Source: Adhaeribacter pallidiroseus (GTDB lineage Bacteria > Bacteroidota > Bacteroidia > Cytophagales > Hymenobacteraceae). From it: a stretch of DNA of 64,000 nt. The position numbers and the translations under genes are program-made. Shown piece by piece: positions 37,023-45,927 of the stretch. Numbering within the stretch: the stretch's first letter is position 1; each line of letters starts with the position of its first letter. The DNA is taken from positions 3,844,001 to 3,908,000 of the forward strand of contig NZ_QASA01000001.1 of NCBI RefSeq assembly GCF_003340495.1. The letters are read 5' to 3'. The notes under the pieces were generated by a model, which worked only from the letters and a program-made list of their open reading frames with translations, had not been told where the DNA came from and ran no database searches.

Positions 37023-38162
37023 ATGCTTGCATCCAAATTACCTCAGGTAGGTACCAGTATATTCACGGTTATGTCGCAGTTGGCGCAGCAGCACGGCGCC
37101 ATTAATCTGTCGCAGGGTTTTCCAGATTTTAACAGCCCAACCGAGTTACTTGACTTAGTAAGTTATTACCTGCACCAAGGGTTTAATCAATACGCGCCCA
37201 TGGCGGGCGTTGTAAAACTACGGGAACAACTTAGCCTCAAAACCCAGCTTTTATACGGCATTACGCCTAATCCCGAAACCGAAATCACGATTACGTCGGG
37301 GGCTACCGAAGCACTATACGCGGCCCTGGCAGCCATTTTGCACCCGCACGACGAAGTAATTGTACTGGAGCCAGCTTACGATTCGTACGTACCGGCTATC
37401 TTGCTCAATGGGGGAAAACCCGTTTATGTACCCTTACAGGTACCTGGTTTTACGATAGATTGGGATTTGGTAAAAGCGGCCATTACACCCCGCACCCGGG
37501 CTATTTTACTAAACTCGCCGCATAACCCTTCGGGAGCCGTTTTAAAGCCAAGTGATTTAACCGCGCTCGCGGAAATTATCAGGGACACCAATATTCTGAT
37601 TGTTAGCGACGAAGTATACGAACACATGGTTTTCGACGGCCAGCCCCACCAAAGCTTACTTACCTGTCCGGAACTGGCCAGCCGTAGCTTTGTCATTTCG
37701 TCGTTCGGGAAAACCTACCACGCTACTGGCTGGAAAGTGGCTTATTGCGTGGCGCCGCCCGCTTTAACCATTGAATTCCGGAAAGTGCATCAATACCTGA
37801 CCTTTAGTACCATTACCCCGGTGCAATACGCGCTAGCCGATTTTTTAACGAACCAGGAACATTACCAGAACCTGCCGGCTTTTTACCAGGCTAAACGCGA
37901 TTTGTTTTGTCAGCTGCTGCAAGGCTCCCGGTTTACGTTGCAACCATCGGCTGGCACGTATTTTCAATTAGTAAGTTACGAAAATATTACCCCCGAAAAT
38001 GATCAGGCTTTTGCCCGTAGGTTAACCACGGAAGTGGGTGTAGCGGCTATTCCAGTTTCGGTATTTTACCACCAGCAAACCGACTATGGGCTACTCCGCA
38101 TTTGTTTCGCGAAGAACGAGGAAACCTTACGGGCGGCGGCTCAAAAGCTCTGTCAATTGTAA
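37023..38162 (+). CDS. Methionine/kynurenine-type PLP aminotransferase
   Basis: The start at 37023 (MLASKLPQVGTSIFTVMSQL) fits the family; an upstream in-frame ATG at 36915 would add 36 poorly conserved residues. The protein is a class I/II fold type I aminotransferase of the YbdL/KAT group: INLSQGFPDFN, ITSGATEALYAALAA, NSPHNPSGAVL, SDEVYEHMVFDG, and the PLP Lys near residue 229 in SSFGKTYHATGWKVAY. Such enzymes act on methionine, glutamine or kynurenine. The gene directly downstream encodes a nitrilase-family amidase of the omega-amidase type, which fits the transamination-amidase route that recycles the alpha-keto product of methionine salvage. Confidence 0.92.
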   Translation: MLASKLPQVGTSIFTVMSQLAQQHGAINLSQGFPDFNSPTELLDLVSYYLHQGFNQYAPMAGVVKLREQLSLKTQLLYGITPNPETEITITSGATEALYAALAAILHPHDEVIVLEPAYDSYVPAILLNGGKPVYVPLQVPGFTIDWDLVKAAITPRTRAILLNSPHNPSGAVLKPSDLTALAEIIRDTNILIVSDEVYEHMVFDGQPHQSLLTCPELASRSFVISSFGKTYHATGWKVAYCVAPPALTIEFRKVHQYLTFSTITPVQYALADFLTNQEHYQNLPAFYQAKRDLFCQLLQGSRFTLQPSAGTYFQLVSYENITPENDQAFARRLTTEVGVAAIPVSVFYHQQTDYGLLRICFAKNEETLRAAAQKLCQL

Positions 38163-38207
38163 TTGAGTAACCAGCCGGACAAAAATTTAAAAAACTGATA
38201 CTACGCC

Positions 38208-38983
38208 ATGCCTGATTTACGCATTTCCCTTATCCAAACGCCGCTGCAATGGCACGACCGGGCTTTTAACCTGGAAATGCTGGCCCACAAAATAGAGGAA
38301 ATAACGGAGCCTACCGATTTAATTGTTTTACCGGAAATGTTTACCACTGGTTTTTCGATGCAGGCGCCGGAACAGGCCGAAACCATGAACGGACCCAGCC
38401 TGCACTGGCTGCAAAACATGGCCAAAACCACGGGTGCGGTAATAACGGGTAGTTTAATTATTCAGGAAAAAGGATTTTATTACAATCGGCTCATTTGGAT
38501 GAAGCCAGATGGCCACTATATGTTTTACGATAAAAAGCATTTGTTCCGGATGGCTGGCGAAACCGAGATATACGCGGCGGGTACCCAAAAATTTTTACAA
38601 ATTTAAAAGACTGGAATATATGCCCGTTGATTTGTTACGATCTGCGTTTTCCGGTTTGGAGCCGCAACGTACAAAACGAATACGATGTGTTACTGTACGT
38701 CGCCAACTGGCCCGCCAAAAGAAGCCTGGCCTGGAAAACCTTACTCGCTGCCCGTGCCATTGAAAATGTAGCCTACGTAGTGGGCGTAAACCGCATTGGC
38801 GAAGATGATAACGGACACGATTACGCCGGCGACTCCATGGTGGTAAACTTTAAAGGAGACCTCCTATTTAACGCCGCGGACCAGGAAATAACGCAAACGG
38901 TTACGCTTAATCAGCAGGAATTAGCCGATTTCCGGCAAAGCTTCCCAACGTACCTGGACGCCGATGTTTTTAGATTAGAGTAA
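38208..38983 (+). pseudogene. Nitrilase-family omega-amidase (YafV/Nit2-like), split by a frameshift
   Basis: Two frames form one carbon-nitrogen hydrolase. The first (38208-38606) has the Glu in VLPEMFTTGF and the Lys in MFYDKKHLFRM; the second (to 38983) carries the Cys in LICYDLRFPVW, so the catalytic Glu-Lys-Cys triad is divided. The shift maps to an A5T5 run at 38587-38596: adding one base there gives QKIFTNLKDWNICPLICYD and one 258-residue protein of normal length. Such amidases hydrolyse 2-oxoglutaramate or alpha-keto-gamma-methiobutyrate amides and often accompany a methionine or glutamine aminotransferase, as here 45 bases upstream. As read, the enzyme is inactive; sequencing error is possible. 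Confidence 0.85.
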
Positions 38984-39003
38984 AAATTTAAAATAATTGA
39001 AAC

Positions 39004-39408
39004 TTAGCTTAAGGTATTCGAATAAAGGTGGCTTAAGTGCTCCTGCAAGGTTAATTCTTCCGGATTTTTTAAAAAAATCAGGTTCGAGCGATTGCTGAAA
39101 AGTTTTTCTAACCGGATATGGGTGCCTTGCAGGATAACCAAAGTAGGTTGCGACCTACGAATCAAGATTTCGGCTAAAGGCAAAGTAGCTCCTAATGAAG
39201 CCTCCGGCGCAAAACTTTTATAGTACACGCCGCAGATATCGGCCAATTCTGCCAACTGGCAGGCTTGCTTGGTTAAAAATTCTTCCGAAAAACCATCCAG
39301 ATCGAGGTAATCTAAACCCGAAAATTGTTTTTTAACCTGCTCCAACATTGGTTTTTGGTAAGCAGAAGAAAATTTTTGGTTTACCTCAACGTAAATAAAA
39401 GTTGCCAC
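39004..39408 (-). CDS. Unknown soluble protein, translationally linked to FG-GAP gene
   Basis: The 134-residue protein starts with GTG right after the TAA stop of the upstream FG-GAP protein gene (39409-39411), so translation is probably coupled by termination-reinitiation. No family is recognised. The chain alternates short strands and helices (MATFIYVEVNQKFSS, EVLIRRSQPTLVIL-like pattern), and there is one Cys pair-free core. The link to a secreted T9SS cargo gene may be accidental, but the zero-base spacing favours one transcript. Confidence 0.65.
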   Translation of the reverse strand: MATFIYVEVNQKFSSAYQKPMLEQVKKQFSGLDYLDLDGFSEEFLTKQACQLAELADICGVYYKSFAPEASLGATLPLAEILIRRSQPTLVILQGTHIRLEKLFSNRSNLIFLKNPEELTLQEHLSHLYSNTLS

Positions 39409-41652
39409 TTATCGAGTTACTAAAAGTTTGTAACCGGCTGATTTACCAGTTGCTGTTTGTATCCGCACGTAAAACAATCCGGGCGCCAATCCGGCCAGTT
39501 GCATGCGGTGTTCTTTGGCTAAATTTACATTATTGCGTACTCTCCGGCCTTCGGAACTATACAGTGCCACCAGCATTTTTTCCGGACCCGCTACGGTTAC
39601 TTCCTGGTTAGCCGGATTAGGGAAAACGGAAATTTGTAACCGCGCTTTTTCTTCTTCCGAAATACCGGTTCCGGTTCTAAGCTGTTGGGATAAGTAAAAC
39701 AACCCGCCGCCAGTGTTTCCCGCAATTATTTCGGGCTGCTGGTCATTATTTAAATCAGCAGCGGCTAAAGCTACGTGGGCGCCTAAGCGGGTAGCTACCG
39801 CTGAGCTAGTGATAGAACTAGCCAATAAAGCGGGCGTTTCTTTAAAATCAGCTTTTAAATCAGCCATAAAGCCCGCGTATATTTTAATAACGCCCCGGTT
39901 ATCTACGGTTAGCAGCTCCGGAGAATTATCATTGTTTAAATCAGCAATTAAAGGATAAAGGTTGCGGTTAGATTCTTCTACAAATTCAATACCCCCGAAT
40001 TTTTCGTTTTCTAAGGTAAATACTGGCTTGGCGGCTGTGCCGGTATTGCGGTAATACAACAAGGGGCCGCTGGTATCCGAAATCAGGAAACTGGCTCCTA
40101 CTAAGGCATCCTGATCACCATCGTTATCCAGATCGTAAAAAACCACTACATCGCCGGTATTTTCGCCGATAGTTAAGTCTTGTACTTTGGCCACGTTAAA
40201 TTTAAAAGGTTGACCAACGGCGGCCTCATTTAAAATATATTTATTACTACCGGTAGAACTGTTAAGTACGCTAAACGTCAGGTCCAAGCGACCGTCGCTG
40301 TTTACGTCGGCAAAGCGGGGTTTTAAACCTTGCAACTCCAAAGAAGCTAAACTCGCGTAATTATCGGTTTGCAATTGAAACTGGGGCTCCGAAACAGTAC
40401 CAATATTCGTGTATAAACTTACGCTGCCAATCATATTATCGTTTTTCATGGCGGCATATTTACCCACGAGCATATCCAGGTCGCCGTCCGCGTCCACATC
40501 CGCGAAGGCCGGCGCACTGTCCTCGCCCAAGTCCAGGACTGTATTCTGTAAAAAATCTTTTTGCTCGAAGGAAAATACCGGACTGGCCGTAGCCGCGGCC
40601 GTATTGCGGTACAGCCATACGGATTGATTGGTGTTGATGCCGTCGATATTAGCGGGCAGATACGGCGATACGAGTAAATCCGGTACATCATCAAAGGTAA
40701 CGTCCTCGTAGTAAGCGGCCAGAAACTGGCGGAAATTAGCCGGGGTGGTGTTATCCGGGAATACGGTTTTTACCCCGGAACTGCTCATTACGGCTTTAGT
40801 GGCCGTGCCTTGGTTCATGATTTGGACTAACTCGCTGCACGGGTCACCACCGAGCAAAATATCTTTATCCTGATCGTTATCCAGGTCCAGGGCCAGCATG
40901 GCGGCGGGTACGCTGTGTTTGGTGCCGGTGGTGCGGCACGCCGCATTAAACATAAAGCTTCCGCAAGCATCTTCGCATTTAGTTAGTTTTCCCCACCAGG
41001 CGTCTTCGAGCTTAAACCGCAGACTATCGGGGGCCAGCTTATCTTCTACCCGCAAGTTTTTGTATAGCTGAATGGTATGGCCGGAAGAAAAATCAAAACA
41101 CAGAATATCTAAATCGCCATCGTTATCCATATCCGTGATAGCGGGTAAATCGTCGCCGCTTACCTGCACATTCACGCCGTTATTATAGCGTACAAAGTCT
41201 TCCTTTAAAACAAATTGCAACAGACCATTCGGGGAACTTACATTCTGATACACTTTTATACCCAGGTTGCTTTTAGTAAAAAGATCTTTGCGGCCATCTT
41301 GGTTAAAATCCCGTAATACCACCCAATCCGATAAGCTATCCGGAAAAAGGACTTCATATTCCGGTTGGTATTGCCAGCTCCATTGGCCGTTTACCTGCTG
41401 GGCCAGGTAAGTAGATATTTTATTTTGGGTGCGGTCAAAAACAAACAAATCTTCGGTCTGGTCCTGGTTTAAATGAATTTTAGAAAATACGGCACTATTT
41501 AATCCGCCAGTCCAGGGATTATTTAAAATATTCGGGCCGTCGTTTATTTTTACGTTGTTTTGGTAGCGAAATTCATAATATTGCTGCCCGAAACTAGGGG
41601 TAGCCATACTGGCCAAACAGAAAACCAAAAAACAGAATAAATATTTTTTCAT
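39409..41652 (-). CDS. FG-GAP/VCBS-repeat secreted protein with T9SS sorting domain
   Basis: The 747-residue protein has a signal peptide (MKKYLFCFLVFCLASMATPSFG, then QQY). At least seven calcium-binding FG-GAP/VCBS units follow, with D-x-D-x-D-G motifs such as DMDNDGDLDIL, DVDADGDLDMLVG, DVNSDGRLDL, DLDNDGDQDALVG and DLNNDQQPEIIAG, which form a seven-bladed propeller. Two Cys pairs occur around residues 220-237. The C-terminal 80 residues (ISVFPNPANQEV to GYKLLVTR) are a type IX secretion sorting domain, so the protein is exported to the surface or outside. The ligand is unknown. Confidence 0.92.
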   Translation of the reverse strand: MKKYLFCFLVFCLASMATPSFGQQYYEFRYQNNVKINDGPNILNNPWTGGLNSAVFSKIHLNQDQTEDLFVFDRTQNKISTYLAQQVNGQWSWQYQPEYEVLFPDSLSDWVVLRDFNQDGRKDLFTKSNLGIKVYQNVSSPNGLLQFVLKEDFVRYNNGVNVQVSGDDLPAITDMDNDGDLDILCFDFSSGHTIQLYKNLRVEDKLAPDSLRFKLEDAWWGKLTKCEDACGSFMFNAACRTTGTKHSVPAAMLALDLDNDQDKDILLGGDPCSELVQIMNQGTATKAVMSSSGVKTVFPDNTTPANFRQFLAAYYEDVTFDDVPDLLVSPYLPANIDGINTNQSVWLYRNTAAATASPVFSFEQKDFLQNTVLDLGEDSAPAFADVDADGDLDMLVGKYAAMKNDNMIGSVSLYTNIGTVSEPQFQLQTDNYASLASLELQGLKPRFADVNSDGRLDLTFSVLNSSTGSNKYILNEAAVGQPFKFNVAKVQDLTIGENTGDVVVFYDLDNDGDQDALVGASFLISDTSGPLLYYRNTGTAAKPVFTLENEKFGGIEFVEESNRNLYPLIADLNNDNSPELLTVDNRGVIKIYAGFMADLKADFKETPALLASSITSSAVATRLGAHVALAAADLNNDQQPEIIAGNTGGGLFYLSQQLRTGTGISEEEKARLQISVFPNPANQEVTVAGPEKMLVALYSSEGRRVRNNVNLAKEHRMQLAGLAPGLFYVRIQTATGKSAGYKLLVTR

Positions 41653-41694
41653 ACAGGTAAGTAACGCTGAAAGCAGAATAATCTATACAAATAT

Positions 41695-42993
41695 ATGGCA
41701 GAAACCATTTCGATGCTTTATAATAAATACCTGGAATGCACGGCGGTAAGTACGGATTCGCGGGCCGACCAGACCAACCATTTATTTTTTGCCTTGCACG
41801 GTCCTAATTTTAACGGCAACCAGTTTGCGGCCCAGGCATTAGCCAAAGGTGCCCGCTACGCCGTGGTAGATGACCCGGCCTTAGCCAGCGACCAGGTGAT
41901 AGTAGTACCCGATACTTTACAGGCGCTCCAGGAACTAGCTCAATATCACCGTCGGCAGTTAACCATTCCGGTAATTGGCATAACAGGTTCTAACGGCAAA
42001 ACCACTACCAAGGAGCTTATTCACGCAGTTTTAAGCCAACGTTTTAATACGGTTTACACCAAGGGCAATTTAAACAACCACATTGGCGTACCGCTTACCT
42101 TACTTACCATTCAGCCCGAGCACCAGATTGCCATTATTGAGATGGGCGCCAACCACATCGGGGAAATCGAACAACTTTGCCGGATAGCCGAGCCTACCCA
42201 CGGCATTATTACCAACATCGGGAAGGCCCATTTAGAAGGTTTTGGGAGCCTGGAAGGAGTAGCCCGCGGCAAAAGCGAATTATACCTGCACTTGTTACGC
42301 AACAAGGGTACGGCTTTTATAAACTCGCAAAACGAAATTTTACAACGCATGGGCAGCCGCCTGCCCATTAAATTAACCTACCCGGCCCCCGGCGATTTTT
42401 TCCACTGTAAATTTATTTCGGCTTCGCCTTTTGTGGTGTACGAATCCGAAAACAACGACACTATTACCACCCAGATAATCGGGGAATACAACTTCGAGAA
42501 CATCGCGGCGGCTTCGTGCATTGGCAAATATTTTAACGTGCCTTTAGCCAAAATTAATGCGGGCATAGCCAGTTATGTACCCGCCAACAACCGCTCCCAG
42601 ATTATTAAAAAAGGGACTAACACAATTTTACTCGATGCTTACAACGCCAATCCGTCATCGATGGCAGCTTCGGTGAACAATTTTGCCCAAGCCAACGCTT
42701 CGCATAAAGTTGTTATTCTGGGCGACATGCTGGAACTAGGCCCCGAGAGTGCCGAAGAACATGCCAAAATCGGGAAATTAGTGGCTAATTTAGATTTCGA
42801 GCAGGTACTTTTATGTGGCCCGGAAATGGAACATGCCGCGGCTCATGCTTCCGGGGCCTGGCACTTCGATAATAAAGCCGAACTGCAGCAATGGCTTCAG
42901 GACAATCCGGTGCAAAACAGCTCTATTTTAATCAAAGGCTCCCGCGGCATGAGTTTGGAAACGCTAATGGATTCTATCGATCAGGCTGGCTAA
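41695..42993 (+). CDS. murF: UDP-N-acetylmuramoyl-tripeptide-D-alanyl-D-alanine ligase
   Basis: The 432-residue protein is a Mur ligase: N-terminal substrate domain with AVSTDSRADQTNHLFFAL, ATP loop GITGSNGKTTTKEL, the IIEMGANHIGEIEQL and GIITNIGKAHLEGFGS segments of the central domain, and the C-terminal NRSQIIKKGTNTILLDAYNANPSSM (with the Mur Asp/Asn residues). It adds D-Ala-D-Ala to UDP-MurNAc-tripeptide, the last cytoplasmic step of the peptidoglycan precursor. It lies 42 bases from the divergent FG-GAP gene and is not within a division-wall cluster, which is unusual but known in Bacteroidota. Confidence 0.97.
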   Translation: MAETISMLYNKYLECTAVSTDSRADQTNHLFFALHGPNFNGNQFAAQALAKGARYAVVDDPALASDQVIVVPDTLQALQELAQYHRRQLTIPVIGITGSNGKTTTKELIHAVLSQRFNTVYTKGNLNNHIGVPLTLLTIQPEHQIAIIEMGANHIGEIEQLCRIAEPTHGIITNIGKAHLEGFGSLEGVARGKSELYLHLLRNKGTAFINSQNEILQRMGSRLPIKLTYPAPGDFFHCKFISASPFVVYESENNDTITTQIIGEYNFENIAAASCIGKYFNVPLAKINAGIASYVPANNRSQIIKKGTNTILLDAYNANPSSMAASVNNFAQANASHKVVILGDMLELGPESAEEHAKIGKLVANLDFEQVLLCGPEMEHAAAHASGAWHFDNKAELQQWLQDNPVQNSSILIKGSRGMSLETLMDSIDQAG

Positions 42994-43170
42994 GTTTTTC
43001 CTGTTCCGGCAAGAGAAAAATTTAAAATTCCGGCATGGCGCAACAGGCATAACAAGCTCACTATCGGGCCGTTACCTAAAATATTAAATTTTTCGAATAT
43101 TTTTTTGTAAGCCATGCAACTCTTGCCGCCGAATAGTAATCAGTAATAGTAAACAGCTAAGTCAATTAAA

Positions 43171-43647
43171 ATGAAAAATTTTGTAAATGCTTTTTTATTA
43201 ATTTTATCACTGGCGGTAGTGGGCTGCCAGCAGAAAGAAGACGGTGCGGAACCAGTACAAGTTATAGGCAAGTGGCAACTAACGCACATAGAAGGAACCA
43301 ACATGATCGCCGATGCGCCTCCTGGTCCACCTATTGCCTTGCTTTATCAGGAAACGATTGAATTTAAAGCCGGTAATACTTTTATCAGAACGCGCTCCAA
43401 CGGGTATGTAGCCACCGGCACTTACACGCTATACCATAACACCGACGATGATAAGGGAATAAGGGTTCAATTTACAAATCCTGATTTAAACTATCATGAA
43501 TTACCCGGAACCCCCGTTAGACAAGAATTTTCGGGTTACAATGGGCTATTAGCGCTCCGGTTTCTAAAATCCGGTGCCCTGATGGAAGACCATCGGGCTT
43601 ATGACGGCTATAACTTTTTCTACGAGAAAGTAAAAACCAATAACTAA
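43171..43647 (+). CDS. Lipocalin-like lipoprotein, unknown
   Basis: The 158-residue protein begins with a lipoprotein signal (MKNFVNAFLLILSLAVVGC; Cys19 is the lipidation site). The mature part has a lipocalin-like opening, IGKWQLTHIEGT, and three similar strands (TIEFKAGNTFIRTRSNGY, GTYTLYHNTDDDKGIRV), which suggest the small DUF4488/lipocalin-like calycins of Bacteroidota. The precise family is unclear. It follows murF after 177 bases and may be separate. Confidence 0.7.
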   Translation: MKNFVNAFLLILSLAVVGCQQKEDGAEPVQVIGKWQLTHIEGTNMIADAPPGPPIALLYQETIEFKAGNTFIRTRSNGYVATGTYTLYHNTDDDKGIRVQFTNPDLNYHELPGTPVRQEFSGYNGLLALRFLKSGALMEDHRAYDGYNFFYEKVKTNN

Positions 43648-43760
43648 GCATTTACTTAATCCGGCATTGTAGCCGCGTTTTTAAAAAGGGGGTAATTTCT
43701 AAATTAATCCGCTGAATTAATCCAGAAATTATCCCGTTTCAATTTTTCAGTATTTTCCGT

Positions 43761-44303
43761 TTAAAACGGAGCGTTTAATTCCTGCAAAGTAGGCAAAACC
43801 ACATCTTTGGGCGAAATAATGGCATTTGTTACACCCCAGTTAATTCCCAGAGCCGGATCGTTCCACAACAGGCCACCTTCCGCGGCCGGGTAATAATAGT
43901 TGCTGCATTTATACAGAAAAATAGTATTATCGGTTAAAGCGGCAAATCCGTGCGCAAAGCCTTCCGGAACAAAAAACATGTTGTTCTTTTCCGCGTCGAG
44001 TTCGCAGGTGATGTGCTGGCCATAAGTGGGTGAGTTTTTCCGGATATCCACGGCTACATCTAAAGCCCGACCAGCCGCCACTCGCACCAGTTTAGCCTGG
44101 GCATACGGGGGTTCCTGAAAATGCAGTCCGCGTAATACGCCTTTCTGCGAAACCGATTGATTATCTTGTACAAACTCGGTGGTAATACCATTTTCGGCAA
44201 AAATCCGGTAGCTGTATGATTCAAAAAAATAACCCCGGGCATCGCCAAACCGGCGCGGTATAATTTCAACGGGGCCTTCCAGCGGGAAGCGTTTAAATTC
44301 CAT
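43761..44303 (-). CDS. rfbC: dTDP-4-dehydrorhamnose 3,5-epimerase
   Basis: The start at 44303 (MEFKRFPLEGPVEIIP) fits RfbC; the longer frame adds 15 residues not conserved. Motifs of the cupin epimerase are all present: DARGYFFESYSYRIF, QDNQSVSQKGVLRGLHFQEPP with the catalytic His, AAGRALDVAVDIRKNSPTYGQ and PEGFAHGFAALTDNTIFLYKCSNYY. It converts dTDP-4-keto-6-deoxyglucose to the L-rhamnose precursor. No rfbA, rfbB or rfbD is visible in the window, so the pathway genes lie elsewhere. A glycosyltransferase follows divergently-spaced on the same strand 110 bases upstream. Confidence 0.95.
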   Translation of the reverse strand: MEFKRFPLEGPVEIIPRRFGDARGYFFESYSYRIFAENGITTEFVQDNQSVSQKGVLRGLHFQEPPYAQAKLVRVAAGRALDVAVDIRKNSPTYGQHITCELDAEKNNMFFVPEGFAHGFAALTDNTIFLYKCSNYYYPAAEGGLLWNDPALGINWGVTNAIISPKDVVLPTLQELNAPF

Positions 44304-44412
44304 GTAGCGTTTGTGTAAAAATCTTACCAGCGAACTCTTGCCGGGCATCTAATAAGTTAAAATTTAAAAAAATTGAAATAGTTTTACCCAACAAGTTTAA
44401 AGCAATTTTCTA

Positions 44413-45540
44413 TCACTTAATTTGGTTTGCTTTGGCCGTAATGCCCGCTATTACCGCTAAGTATTTATTAATTACAAACTGTTCATCAAATTTAGTAACG
44501 GCTAATTGCCGGCTGGCGGCTCCCGTTTTCTCCAGTTCCTTGGCGGGTAATACGTAGATTTGTTCCATTTTAGCGGCTAAATCAGTAGCATTGCGAACTT
44601 CGCAGAGCAAACCGTTAACACCGTTAACAACGGTTTCTTTGCAACCGGGCACATTAGTCGTAATAATGGGTTTACCCAACGCGGCGGCCTCCAATAAGGT
44701 TTTGGGGGTTCCTTCGCGGTAAGAAGGCAATACCACGCAATCCGAATTTAAAATACAGGAAGCTACATCGTCGGAAGTACCTAAATACTCGATGGCGCCT
44801 TCGTTTACCCAAGCCATAAAGAGATTTTTTTTAATACCTACGTTGCCCGCTTCGTCGAAACCACCCAGTAACTGGCAGCGAATATCCGGGTATTTTTGTT
44901 TTAACGCACGACTGGCTTCCACAAATTCGACTACGCCTTTTTCGTACAATATCCGGCCAATCATTAAAAAAGTAAAAGGCCGGTGGCGCGTAAAAACCGG
45001 GGCTGGCCTAAACTGGCGGGTATCAATGCCCGAACCAGGCAATACATCTGTAAGCCCGGGTTTAACCAGCTTATAGTCTGTAAATAATTTTTGGTCGTCG
45101 GGATTTTGAAAAAAAACTTTTTCCGGATACCGGAAAGCCAGGCGGTACAAACGGAGTGCTACTTTAGAAACTAGGTTGCGCACAATAAACACCGTACCCA
45201 AACCCGAAACATTGTTAACCGTAGGTATGCCCGCCAGTTTGGCGGCCAGGGTTCCGTAAATATTCGGTTTAATGGTGTATTGCAGAATAACAGCGGGCTG
45301 CACTTGCTTGTAAACCTTGTAAAACCGTTTAATTAACAGCAAATCCTGCAAGGGATTGGTGCCTTTATTTTCCATCAAGATGGGTACGTACTGACAGCCG
45401 GCGGCCTCTAACCGAGCAGAATATGCATCGGGTGGCGCAATAGCAATTACCTCGTGCCCTAAGGCCTGCAACGCTTTTATCAGGTTTAACCGGAAATTGT
45501 AGATGTTCCAGGAAGTATTAATAACAATGGCAATCCGCAT
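44413..45540 (-). CDS. GT4 family glycosyltransferase (PglA/CapM-like)
   Basis: The 375-residue protein has the two-domain GT-B fold: MRIAIVINTSWNIYNFRLN at the start, the acceptor-side HEVIAIAPPDAY, NNVSGLGTVFI, then the GT1 domain with FLMIGRILYEKGVVEFVEA, YLGTSDDV, and SYREGTPKTLLEAAALGKPII with the catalytic Glu. It resembles transferases that add an N-acetyl-hexosamine to a lipid-linked sugar in surface glycan synthesis. The rfbC gene lies downstream on the same strand and the dehydratase at 2 kb belongs to the same type of pathway. Confidence 0.92.
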   Translation of the reverse strand: MRIAIVINTSWNIYNFRLNLIKALQALGHEVIAIAPPDAYSARLEAAGCQYVPILMENKGTNPLQDLLLIKRFYKVYKQVQPAVILQYTIKPNIYGTLAAKLAGIPTVNNVSGLGTVFIVRNLVSKVALRLYRLAFRYPEKVFFQNPDDQKLFTDYKLVKPGLTDVLPGSGIDTRQFRPAPVFTRHRPFTFLMIGRILYEKGVVEFVEASRALKQKYPDIRCQLLGGFDEAGNVGIKKNLFMAWVNEGAIEYLGTSDDVASCILNSDCVVLPSYREGTPKTLLEAAALGKPIITTNVPGCKETVVNGVNGLLCEVRNATDLAAKMEQIYVLPAKELEKTGAASRQLAVTKFDEQFVINKYLAVIAGITAKANQIK

Positions 45541-45927
45541 ACCTGCTTTCAGTCAAGCCTTTATTTTAGCGCCGCAAAGATAAGGACTCTGTTACAAAGT
45601 TCTAGGCAAACTCCTTGAAGTTACAACTAATCCTTTTTTTTAAATTTTTACATTCACCGGAGGCTTAAACTTTATTTTTCAGGGATACCCGCACGAGACA
45701 AAGCAAACTAGCCTAAAAACTTAAAATTTTAACAGCCACTGTCTGATGCTGCTTTTCAGGGATATAAATCTGAAAATAGTCTTACTATCTTCGTATACTT
45801 TATTTTTGGCGTATGCAAAACGTTTTTTAAGGCGCTGTAGCTAAGTTATAAACCGCACTAAATAGGTAATTTGTGGCCTTTTTTTTAAAAAAATCGTACA
45901 CTTTCTACTTTAATTGCAGAACACCTT
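45541..45927. other. Divergent intergenic region before hflX
   Basis: No gene is seen. It contains the recurring TTTTTTTAAATTTTT motif at 45634-45649. A TATCTTCG near 45789-45796 is a weak match to the -7 element, but no clear -33 partner is seen. Confidence 0.4.
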
